A stretch of DNA of 15,544 nt, taken from an uncultured Bacilli bacterium (GTDB lineage Bacteria > Bacillota_I > Bacilli_A > RF39 > UBA660). A model generated the notes under the pieces. It saw only the letters and a list, made by a program, of their open reading frames with translations. It was not told the origin of the DNA and did no database searches. A program made the translations under genes and the position numbers. Shown piece after piece: positions 1 through 7,600 of this stretch (position 1 is the first letter of the stretch; each line of letters opens with the position of its first letter). The stretch lies in the NCBI GenBank assembly GCA_947591175.1, contig CANQDB010000024.1, positions 1 through 15,544 of the forward strand. The letters run 5' to 3'.

Positions 1-336
1 TTGGCATTATTGTTAATATTAACTTCGAAAGAGGAGTTAAGGAAGGTAAGTAAAGGTGATCAAATAATGGAGAAAGTGGTAAATAAGTTAGAGAACCTAT
101 CGAGTGGATATCTATTAAGTGATGCAGAGTTAGAAGCCTTCGATGAATACGAAAAGAAGACTTTAAAAGAAGAGGGTATTGAAGAAGGTATAGAAAAAGG
201 ATTTAAACAAGGAAATGAAAAAGGCAAACGAGAAATTATTCTCAAAATGCATGAGGAAGGTTTGAGTGTTCCAGATATAGTTCGTTATAGTGGAGTATCT
301 CAAGAAATAGTTGAAAATATTGTGTCAAATAGTTAA
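1..336 (+). CDS. Rpn-family PD-(D/E)XK nuclease/putative transposase, C-terminal part
   Basis: The open frame runs into the left edge, so the TTG at position 1 need not be the start and the protein is probably 5'-truncated by the window. What remains resembles the C-terminal third of Rpn/PDDEXK-type putative transposases: a segment with GDQIMEKVVNKLENLS (about residues 19-34), then a charged, Glu/Lys/Gly-rich repeat (EEGIEEGIEKGFKQGNEKGK, about residues 57-76), then a short helix-turn-helix-like end (MHEEGLSVPDIVRYSGVSQE). The charged repeat followed by a terminal LSVPDIVRYSGVS-type motif is typical of this family. Known members are DNA endonucleases linked to RecA-independent recombination. 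The nuclease core is not in the window, so catalytic residues cannot be checked. No terminator is obvious after the stop. Confidence 0.7.
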   Translation: MALLLILTSKEELRKVSKGDQIMEKVVNKLENLSSGYLLSDAELEAFDEYEKKTLKEEGIEEGIEKGFKQGNEKGKREIILKMHEEGLSVPDIVRYSGVSQEIVENIVSNS

Positions 337-367
337 TTCTCTTTTTGGCTAACCATTTTATATTTAC

Positions 368-402
368 TTGAATTAATAATTTAGATGTGGTACTCTTATA
401 AT
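368..402 (+). promoter_or_regulatory. Weak candidate promoter before the first TasA-like gene
   Basis: A perfect TATAAT lies at 397-402, but transcription from it would begin near 409, inside or after the ribosome binding site AGAGGTGG (403-410). The better-placed pair is TTGAAT (368-373) and TACTCT (391-396) with a 17-base spacer, which matches consensus poorly at the -10. A promoter is needed somewhere here because the gene upstream ends at 336, but the exact site is uncertain. Confidence 0.3.
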
Positions 403-415
403 AGAGGTGGTTCTA

Positions 416-1180
416 GTGGACGATAAGAATGATAACAAATTAGAAGAAAACCAAAACTTAGCAAATTCTACTAATATTGGTATTAACTATATTGAAGAAG
501 AGGAAGAACCTAAAAAGAATCATCGGGAGATTTATTTATTTTTATTTCTTTTAGTTTTATTGGTGTCTGGGCTATCGACTTTATCATTTGCCTTTTATCG
601 TCAGTATTTAGGCGATGGTTCAGGTGATGGCTTTGGTGGTGGTTCGCATAATGCGGATAATTCTATTATTACAGGAGATGTACTTTTCTCATATTCTGAT
701 ACTGGAAGTACAACTTTACCTGATGGAACAGTGGCTCCTGCTAATGGGATCTATATAACCAATGCTATGCCTATGGCGGATGAACTTGGTAAAGTTATGA
801 TGGGTAATCGTACTTATTTTGATTTTAATGTAGTCGGTAATGCTCGAGATAATCAGGCTTTTGTCTATCAAGTTATTCTAGAGAAATTAGAAAATTCAAC
901 TTTGGAGGACGAAAGTGTAAAAGTTTATGTGACGACTCGCGAAGGTAATAACGAGGTGGCAGTTCCTGAAACAATCGGTCGTGGCGGAGTAAAACTTTAC
1001 AATCAATTTGACGATTATAAAGGTGATGATTTTTCTGGTAAACTTTTATTTGAGAGAACTATCGATACAAAGAATTATAACGAAAGTTATCGCTTGCGTT
1101 TATGGGTTGGAATTGATGCTAGAGATTATCAAAATAAACAATTTTCAGCCAAAGTAAATCTTAGAGCCTTTTCTAAGTAA
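416..1180 (+). CDS. TasA/camelysin-like exported protein with acidic N-terminal tail
   Basis: The protein has 254 residues. I chose GTG at 416 because AGAGGTGG (403-410) sits just upstream; the longer frame from GTG 407 would place the start inside that site. Residues 1-37 are polar and presumably cytosolic, with an EEEEE run near residue 27. Residues 40-60 are a hydrophobic segment ending in LSFAFY, like SipW-type signal peptides. The exported part starts with a Gly/Asp-rich linker (GDGSGDGFGGG) and is then probably beta-rich. It shares with two other proteins in this window a central F-x-F-x-V-x-N region and a C-terminal Y-R-L-R-L-W-V-G-x-D-A motif. TasA and camelysin are SipW-processed surface or fibre proteins; a similar structural role is inferred. 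The SipW-like peptidase is the next gene, but a terminator and a promoter lie between. Confidence 0.65.
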   Translation: MDDKNDNKLEENQNLANSTNIGINYIEEEEEPKKNHREIYLFLFLLVLLVSGLSTLSFAFYRQYLGDGSGDGFGGGSHNADNSIITGDVLFSYSDTGSTTLPDGTVAPANGIYITNAMPMADELGKVMMGNRTYFDFNVVGNARDNQAFVYQVILEKLENSTLEDESVKVYVTTREGNNEVAVPETIGRGGVKLYNQFDDYKGDDFSGKLLFERTIDTKNYNESYRLRLWVGIDARDYQNKQFSAKVNLRAFSK

Positions 1181-1194
1181 AAAATTATTAATGA

Positions 1195-1214
1195 GGACTT
1201 TAAAGTCCCTTTTT
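1195..1214 (+). terminator. Rho-independent terminator after the first TasA-like gene
   Basis: GGACTTTAAAGTCC (1195-1208) is a perfect 14-base palindrome that folds into a short hairpin, followed by CTTTTTCTTTCTT. It lies 15 bases past the stop codon at 1178-1180 and just before the next promoter. Confidence 0.75.
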
Positions 1215-1219
1215 CTTTC

Positions 1220-1248
1220 TTGTAAAATACCTCTATTTTTGCTATTAT
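1220..1248 (+). promoter_or_regulatory. Vegetative (sigma-A type) promoter of the signal-peptidase operon
   Basis: TTGTAA (1220-1225) and TATTAT (1243-1248) are separated by 17 bases. Transcription would start near 1255, leaving a short leader before the start codon at 1279. Confidence 0.65.
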
Positions 1249-1278
1249 ATATATTAGAGTAAGAAGGAATCGGGGTGC

Positions 1279-2589
1279 ATGATGAAGACCTTGGATATAA
1301 TTAAAAGAATATTACACTTTATTGCCTCTGTATTTATGTACTCTGTTTTGTTGATACTGGTTTTAATAATCATAACCGTTGTCGTCTATGTTATAGAAGA
1401 AAAACAAAATTTACAAGAAGATTATTACGTTTCACCTTTGTTTAGTGCCTATATAATTATTTCTCCTAGTATGGAACCTAATATTAACGTTAACGATGCA
1501 GTCGTCGATCATAAAGCCTTGTCGGCATCTATCAACGTTGGAGATATTATCACATTTATTTCCAATGACCCTATCTCTTATGGTAAAACGATTACTCATA
1601 GGGTTGTCGGTAAAACTCAAGATGCTCAAGGTAACTATCGGTATCGTACTAAGGGTGATAATAATAACGTCGAAGATAGTTGGATTGTTCCTGAAACGCA
1701 CGTGTTAGGAAAGGTCATGTTCAAAATTCCCAAACTTGGCTATGTTCAACAATTCTTGTCGACATCAACAGGTTGGATTATTGCAATCGTCATACCTAGT
1801 TTAGGTGTTATTATATATGATATTTTGAAGATAATTATTGCTTTGTTTACGTCGAAAGATAAAGACGAGGAAACTGATAATGGACAGCCACAAAATAAAA
1901 TGCTTGCTCCTGAAGGAGTACCTTTAACGGATGTTCCTTTACCTGTTGAAGCAGTGGAAACAGAAATTCCAAATATGACTGTAGAAATTCCAGAAATTAC
2001 ACCTGTCATAGAATCTGTACCAGTTGAACCTACAATACCTAGCAAACCTCTACTTACTCCTTTGGAACCTATCGTTATTCCAGATGATGCTATTTTAAGT
2101 ATTCCATCTATCGAGGAAATGTTAAATGAAGCACATTCTAAGGTTACACTTGATGAACTATTAAATGTTAAAACTATTATTCCTCTGATGCCTAAGGAAG
2201 ATATTCAAGTTACAGATACGTTTGATAAAGTTACGCTTGAAGAAATATTAAACGTTAAGACTATTATTCCAGAGATTCCTAAAAAACATTTCCCTATAGA
2301 TTTCAAGACAATTGAAATTATTAGACCGATGGTTATTAAAAAGGCTCTATATGAATTATTAGATAAATATCCAACAATAGAATTAATAAGACCGCAAGAA
2401 GTTAAAGAAGAAAAAGAGAAACCTTCCCGTAAATTCCCAATGGATTTTGAAACAATCGAAGTAATTAAACCTCAACGTAAGGAAAAGAACTCGACTAAAG
2501 GTGGTAAAAAGAAGAAAAGGTATCCTCAGGATTACAAAAATATAGTTGTAGTTAAGCCTAAGAAAAAAGAAAGGAATGGTAAGCAATGA
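1279..2589 (+). CDS. SipW/ER-type signal peptidase I with long repetitive basic C-terminal tail
   Basis: The 436-residue protein should cut signal peptides of exported proteins at the outer face of the membrane. Residues 15-39 form the first membrane helix. The S26 boxes follow: SPSMEPNI with Ser64 as nucleophile, ITHRVVG with His107 where bacterial P-type enzymes have Lys, and GDNNNVED (126-133). His in place of Lys marks the ER/SipW type. A second helix spans about 165-190. SipW-like enzymes normally end near there, but this one continues for about 245 residues: a Pro/Val/Glu-rich stretch (210-275), two near-identical VTLxExLNVKTIIP units, several FPxDFxTIExIxP-like units, and a very lysine-rich end. 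With two helices and the active site outside, this tail should lie in the cytosol. The start ATG 1279 follows AAGAAGG and GGGGTG; ATG 1282 is an alternative. The next gene overlaps by four bases, and the TasA-like proteins nearby are the likely substrates. Confidence 0.85.
   Translation: MMKTLDIIKRILHFIASVFMYSVLLILVLIIITVVVYVIEEKQNLQEDYYVSPLFSAYIIISPSMEPNINVNDAVVDHKALSASINVGDIITFISNDPISYGKTITHRVVGKTQDAQGNYRYRTKGDNNNVEDSWIVPETHVLGKVMFKIPKLGYVQQFLSTSTGWIIAIVIPSLGVIIYDILKIIIALFTSKDKDEETDNGQPQNKMLAPEGVPLTDVPLPVEAVETEIPNMTVEIPEITPVIESVPVEPTIPSKPLLTPLEPIVIPDDAILSIPSIEEMLNEAHSKVTLDELLNVKTIIPLMPKEDIQVTDTFDKVTLEEILNVKTIIPEIPKKHFPIDFKTIEIIRPMVIKKALYELLDKYPTIELIRPQEVKEEKEKPSRKFPMDFETIEVIKPQRKEKNSTKGGKKKKRYPQDYKNIVVVKPKKKERNGKQ
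2143..2565 (+). repeat. Degenerate peptide repeats coded in the signal-peptidase tail
   Basis: VTLDELLNVKTIIP (residues 289-302) and VTLEEILNVKTIIP (318-331) differ at two positions and are spaced 29 residues apart. A second family follows: HFPIDFKTIEIIRP (337-350), KYPTIELIRP (363-372), KFPMDFETIEVIKP (385-398) and RYPQDYKNIVVVKP (414-427). The DNA has diverged more than the peptides, which points to selection on the peptide pattern rather than fresh duplication. Confidence 0.75.
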
Positions 2590-3242
2590 AAAACGATACT
2601 GAACTCAATGATGAATTAGAAGAACAAGTTGCTAAAGAGTACGAAGAATACGACGAGGATGAAGAATACGAAGATGAAGAGGAAGAAGGTAAGAGGAAGT
2701 TAACTTACCCAATCCTATTGACACTTATAGTTTTGGTTGCTCTTTGTATAATCTTTAACTTCTCGTATGCATTTGCCCCTTCGATTGGTGCTAATTCAAA
2801 TAATTCGGGAGAAGTTGCGACTTTGGAAATTACGATGAACGATGGTGGTAAAGGAGTTACCTTAATCGATTCTTTTCCGCTTAGTGATAAGGATGGAAAA
2901 AACATTAATAGTTACAGTTTCGAAGTAAAAAATACTGGTGATAATCAGGGTAAGTACAGTTTGTTAATTGAAGATTTGCCTATTGGGAAAATAGATGATG
3001 GCTGTACTAAGGATACTTTGTTAACACGTAGTCAATTACATTATCAATTGTTACTTAATGGTAAACAAATAGCCTTAGATAGCCTAGATAAAGTAAAACT
3101 CAATGTTTTAACCGAACAATCTATTGCTAAGAATGCTACTCAAAAGTACGAATTAAGAGTTTGGGTTGGGGAAGATGCTAAACCTACTGATTGGGAAAAT
3201 AAGCATTATCATTATCGTGTTTCTTTAGTTCCAGAAGTTTAA
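2586..3242 (+). CDS. TasA/camelysin-like exported protein with highly acidic cytosolic tail
   Basis: The 218-residue protein starts at an ATG that overlaps the TGA of the signal-peptidase gene (ATGA), implying coupled translation. Twenty of its first 34 residues are Asp or Glu. A basic GKRK border follows, then a hydrophobic helix (about 40-62) ending in NFSYAFAP, a plausible SipW-type cleavage region. The exported domain contains YSFEVKNTGDNQGKYSLLIE, a pattern seen in TasA-like proteins, then a DDGC-TKDTL segment and a C-terminal YELRVWVGEDA plus HYHYRVSL. These last blocks align with the protein encoded at 14469-15041 (TDGC-EDTL, FQIRLWV, HYHGKLVI), so the two are paralogues. Role inferred: fibre or surface subunit processed by the peptidase encoded just upstream. 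Confidence 0.65.
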   Translation: MKNDTELNDELEEQVAKEYEEYDEDEEYEDEEEEGKRKLTYPILLTLIVLVALCIIFNFSYAFAPSIGANSNNSGEVATLEITMNDGGKGVTLIDSFPLSDKDGKNINSYSFEVKNTGDNQGKYSLLIEDLPIGKIDDGCTKDTLLTRSQLHYQLLLNGKQIALDSLDKVKLNVLTEQSIAKNATQKYELRVWVGEDAKPTDWENKHYHYRVSLVPEV

Positions 3243-3264
3243 TAATAGAAAGGGGAATAAAAAA

Positions 3265-3954
3265 ATGATGGATTTTGTACGGCAATATTGTCATATTATT
3301 GCCTATTCTTTAATGGGCTTAGTTTTTGCTTTTGCATCTTTTTTCCTTATTATAAATTTGTATCACCAATCTGAAGTTAGTAAGACTTATACTTATAGTG
3401 CAAATGATACATCGCTTGCTAATTTAAATACTACTTTGGCACATAGTAAAGAATTACTTGAGGTAAATGCTAGTAACTATCATGGTAGTCTTACGGAATT
3501 TCAAGTTTCGACAGCTGATAAATATTTAAATCAATGCCTTATCGCTTTAGATAACGACATATATAAAGAGGTTTCTAAAAAAAGAACGATTACAATTTTG
3601 GATGTGTACGAATTACGTGAGGCTTATGAAAACCAAGTTCTTGCTGACTGCTATCCAAAGTTGTTGTGGTTTGCGGATGCTGAAAATCAAGGCTTTAAGA
3701 ACGATTATTTAATTCAAAATCAAAATGTTTTAAAGTTATATCTCGATGATATGAAGGTAAGAACTAATTATTTAAAATCGGATATTTTAAATAATAGTAG
3801 TTATTTCTTTAATACGAACTTGTCTTCGAATATCATTCGCCATAATGTTCGCGAAGGTTTCTATGAAACTTTGACGGCTTATCAAGAGGTGGCATCACTA
3901 GTTGAAGAATTATCTAGTTGGTATCATGATGAAGTAGGGGGTGGTTCGAGATGA
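3265..3954 (+). CDS. Membrane-anchored protein of unknown function in the signal-peptidase operon
   Basis: I do not recognise this 229-residue protein. It has a short cytosolic N-terminus, one hydrophobic helix (about residues 10-33), and an exported domain of about 190 residues that looks mostly alpha-helical, with several Asn-rich stretches. There is no clear cleavage site, so it is probably an anchored protein. It begins 22 bases after the preceding TasA-like gene, with AAAGGGG (3249-3255) about nine bases before ATG 3265 (ATG 3268 is an alternative). The next gene overlaps by four bases. Its place between a TasA-like subunit and a polytopic membrane protein suggests a helper in export or assembly, but nothing in the sequence proves it. 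Confidence 0.75.
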   Translation: MMDFVRQYCHIIAYSLMGLVFAFASFFLIINLYHQSEVSKTYTYSANDTSLANLNTTLAHSKELLEVNASNYHGSLTEFQVSTADKYLNQCLIALDNDIYKEVSKKRTITILDVYELREAYENQVLADCYPKLLWFADAENQGFKNDYLIQNQNVLKLYLDDMKVRTNYLKSDILNNSSYFFNTNLSSNIIRHNVREGFYETLTAYQEVASLVEELSSWYHDEVGGGSR

Positions 3955-4574
3955 TGCAAGTAATCTTAAACAAGATGTTTTATTATTTGAAGTTCCTTCT
4001 TTTACTCATTTGCTTTGCGTCGACCTTTTACATAATATTGTTTATGTATCAAAGATTAGATAAAAATATTTTAGAGTCAGTGTCGGTCTTTTTACCATAT
4101 GTATTCGTGCTAACGATGTTTGTTATTAACTTTATTTTTGATCATAAAGTGGTAAAAGATAATTTTTTCTATAATTTTATTTGTTGCCTTGTCTTTGCTT
4201 TATTTATTTACGTTGCCTATAGGGCTTTGTTTGATAATTTTATGATTTGGCGGACAAGATTAGGTTACGATATTAACTTCAATTATTATAACGATATGCT
4301 TTCGCCACTTAAAATTATGTTGTATGCTTTAGGTTTTGCTAATATCTTTTTGATTTTCTCGAAAGAAAAACCGAAGAAAAATGGACAAACTGAGAATAAA
4401 CAAGAGGTGGCTGTACCAATTGTTATTAATGATTCACCTGTTACAATAATTGAAAATACTGTGCCTGAAACAGATTCTAATAATAATTCGACGATTTCTA
4501 TTTCGCAAGAGAAAACGTCGATAGTTTATCAATCTAATCAAGATGAATTTAAGGATGAGTCTGAAGGGGTATAA
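3951..4574 (+). CDS. Four-helix membrane protein of unknown function, last gene of the operon
   Basis: I do not recognise this 207-residue protein. Predicted helices lie at about 11-33, 43-64, 72-94 and 119-137. With the N-terminus inside, the short basic loop DHKVVKDN and the KEKPKK start of the tail would both be cytosolic, which fits the positive-inside rule. Residues 138-207 form a polar, Asn/Ser/Thr/Glu-rich, probably disordered tail. The start ATG overlaps the TGA of the preceding gene (ATGA), and a GGGGGTGG run (3937-3944) serves as ribosome binding site. A hairpin terminator overlaps the stop codon. It is likely made with the three genes upstream and may form a membrane platform with the 3265-3954 product; that is inference. 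Confidence 0.75.
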   Translation: MMQVILNKMFYYLKFLLLLICFASTFYIILFMYQRLDKNILESVSVFLPYVFVLTMFVINFIFDHKVVKDNFFYNFICCLVFALFIYVAYRALFDNFMIWRTRLGYDINFNYYNDMLSPLKIMLYALGFANIFLIFSKEKPKKNGQTENKQEVAVPIVINDSPVTIIENTVPETDSNNNSTISISQEKTSIVYQSNQDEFKDESEGV

Positions 4575-4590
4575 AACCTCTTTTTCTTTT
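4564..4590 (+). terminator. Candidate terminator of the signal-peptidase operon
   Basis: AAGGGGT (4564-4570) can pair with ACCTCTT (4576-4582), with one G-T pair, around a five-base loop that holds most of the stop codon. TTTCTTTTTC follows. The stem is short, so termination may be partial. Confidence 0.55.
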
Positions 4591-4613
4591 TCTGAATAAT
4601 TGGTCGAATTATG

Positions 4614-4642
4614 TTGTCATATTACGATTTATGTAATATAAT
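4614..4642 (+). promoter_or_regulatory. Strong vegetative promoter of the M26 protease gene
   Basis: TTGTCA (4614-4619) and a perfect TATAAT (4637-4642) are 17 bases apart. Transcription should start near 4649, giving a leader of about 40 bases with ribosome binding site GAGAGGTG (4673-4680). Confidence 0.8.
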
Positions 4643-4688
4643 ATAGGCAAAAATTAACTTATACTTAAAATTGAGAGGTGTATGTACT

Positions 4689-7600
4689 ATGCGAATTAAA
4701 TTTAAAAATTTATTCGTTATTTTGTTAACAATTTTTATGCTGTTACCTGTGATGGTGGATGCCCAGGGAACAATTACCTTGAAATCATCTAAAACTGATT
4801 TAACGATAGATGACGAAGTGGTGATTACAGCTAGTGTTCCAAAAGGAGTAAATTCTTATGCTCTTATGGCTACTTTGAAATACGATACTAATGTATTTCA
4901 AAAGATAGATGAGACTAATTTTGTCTTAGGTTCTACTGAAAGTATTTCTTATAACCCTGATAATAACAAATTTGGAATTATTAACAGGGCTGGGGAGATT
5001 GCTTCAAGCGGAATTCTTTTTGAGGTCCATCTAAAGGTTAAGACTGATGCTAATGTAGGAGATACAAATATTGCCTTAACTAATATTTCGTCGTCTACCG
5101 GGGGGGGTAGTAAAACCACTTTTCCAACGACTTCTATTAAGTTATCGGTAACTCGTGACGCTAAAGAAGGAGAAGCAATTCCTACTGATCAAGAGAATGT
5201 TATTAGTGAAGACTCTGAAAAAGTTATAGAGGCTTCTACTTATCTTCCTGTTTTGGTAGTTTTGATAATTGCTTTTGTAACTTTAGGTGTTTACTTATTT
5301 ATCTATAGTCGTAAGGATGAAAAAAATAAAAAGGTTCTTTGGAGTTTAATTGGTTCCGAAGTATTAGTTCTTATCGGTGTTAGTGTTCTTCTTATCTTTA
5401 ATTATAATAAGCAAGACGTCAATAACGATGGGGTTAAAGATTATCAAGACGCCGAAGAAATTATTGATTATTTAATCGATATGGCTGGAACTAAAGAGGA
5501 AAAAGAGAAACTTCCGAGTGAAGATAACAAACCTGTTGTAAGACCAAGTCAAGATTACGATACTAATAATGATGGTAAAGTAGATGTCGAAGATGTTGGA
5601 CAGGTGGTAGAGGATGTCAACAAGAAGACGAATGTCGTATTAACGGAGTACAATGTTTCTAGCGAGTACTACATAGATAAAAGCGATATTACTCTTATGT
5701 TTACGGCTAAAGTTAGTCCTGAGGTAGTTCAAGTTAAACAAATTAAGGTTAATGATACTTACTATGATGTTACTTTAGTTGATGGAGTTTATTCACTTGC
5801 CATTTCTGTTCCAATGGAAGCAGGCAAATACGATTTCGTTATTTCGGAAGTCTTATTAGATAATGGTAAAACAGTTAAGACGTCTTTAACGATGTCTAGA
5901 GAAATTTTGAAGGAAGCACCTTACGTTAATAAAGTAAATTTAGATTCTGAAAGTGGTACTTTAAGTTTCGAACTAGAAGATATAGATGATGCCTTTATAA
6001 GTGGTACTACTAATATTTATAAAGGTAATGATTTAATTGCTAGCAAGGCCGTAGAAAAAGATAAAACTACGGTGCCATTTGAGGCAAACGATAGTGATAC
6101 TTATATTATTGAAATTACTGGTAGTTATGATCTCGATAGTAATCAAACTGATGGTAATAATACTTATACCGATCAACAAATGTATACTAAATCTTTTGTT
6201 ATCGGAGGAGATTATAACTTTACTTTAACTGATGTTTCGATTACGGATGCTGTTCACGATGGTGAAATACCTACTATATCGTTCTATAGTACCAATAATC
6301 GTGGGGCGAAAGTGACATGTGTAAATTTGACGGTCGATGGCCAAACTAAAAATTATGTAGTTACAAAGAATGATGGTAATTACTATGAAGTTAAGTTGTT
6401 GGACGCTCCATTAACTACGGGTAAACATACGGTTACTTTAAATGATGTCGAGTTGGATAGTGTAAAAACTTTCTATAATGGTACGGATTATACCTCTAAT
6501 ACTTTAACTTACACAGTTTTAAAAGATGCTCCTAAGGTCGATGGGATAACGTTATCGGATAATTCTGAAGGTAAAAGTATTAACGTTAGTTTCAATTACC
6601 AAGATACAACTTCTGCTACAGATAAATTAACAGTTGTTTTGGTGGATTCGATAGGTCAAATAGTTGCTAAACAAGACATTACTAAAGAAGAATATCAAGA
6701 TGGTGCAGTTACGTTATCTTTATCCTATGATAATAATCCTGATGGCTTTTATACTGTTAAAGTTTTAGCGGATTATACTTTGGCAGATAGTTATACATAT
6801 ACAAATATAAGTTTAGGAGAAGACTCGATTTTAGTTGCTAAAGGTATCTATATTGAAAAAATGTATGTTACAGATAACAATAATAGAGAATTAAGTAATA
6901 ATTTGTATGTTACTAAAAACCAAAAGAATTATCAGATTGCTATTGAACTTCATATTGATGATAGCATTAACCAATATGCAAGAGCAAAATATAAAAATAG
7001 AGGAGATTATTCTCGTATTTCAACAATTACAATTAATGGTCTCAATTATCAGGCTTCACAAATTTCAGGTTGTACGAAATCTAAAGTATATCTAACTGTT
7101 CCTATGATGGCTGGAACAATTGATATCAAGGCTACGAGAGTTCAATTAACACTTGATGGCTACTACAATATGTTATATAACGATCAATTTTCAGTTCCCG
7201 CACAAACTATTACGATTGAAGTCTTAAAAGACAAACCTAAAATAGAGAATTTAGTGATTACGGATGATTATGATAATAGTCAAGCAATCTTTGATTTCGA
7301 TGTCGTTTTAGATGAGACGGCAACAGAAACCGAAAATGATTTCAATAACGGAACTATTCAACTAGGTAGCAATTCATCTCCAATTCATCCAGGACATAAC
7401 ACTGTAACTTTCAATGATATTGAGAGAGATCAAAATTATGATTTAACCTTTAAAGCAAGTTATGATTTGGATACGGATGCCTTAAATGATAAGACCGAAG
7501 AAAAGAACGAGTATAAGGATGATACTTTACTAACGGTTAAATATGGCTTGTACGATAAGGCAACTTATGATGATATCGTTATCGAGGATGCTAAAGTAAT

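Noticed and set aside
397..402. Perfect TATAAT as the promoter of the first TasA-like gene
   Set aside because: Transcription would begin at about 409 and leave out the ribosome binding site at 403-410; it may be a chance match or part of an overlapping promoter.
1432..2586. Reverse-strand open frames under the signal-peptidase gene
   Set aside because: They are shadows of a well-supported gene and show no ribosome binding site or family signature.
3937..3941. G5 run as a further slippage site
   Set aside because: It is short and is explained as the ribosome binding site of the gene starting at 3951.
2586..3954. Genetic code 4 (mollicute) with TGA as Trp
   Set aside because: TGA ends several genes at sensible places with overlapping starts, and Trp is encoded by TGG throughout.
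4671..4688. Longer start (TTG) for the M26 protease
   Set aside because: It overlaps the ribosome binding site GAGAGGTG and would place MRGVCT before a normal signal peptide; ATG 4689 is well spaced.
5170..5330. LPXTG sortase anchor near the membrane hairpin, as in streptococcal M26 enzymes
   Set aside because: The nearest text is TYLPVLVV, which lacks the Thr-Gly; no sortase signal can be supported.
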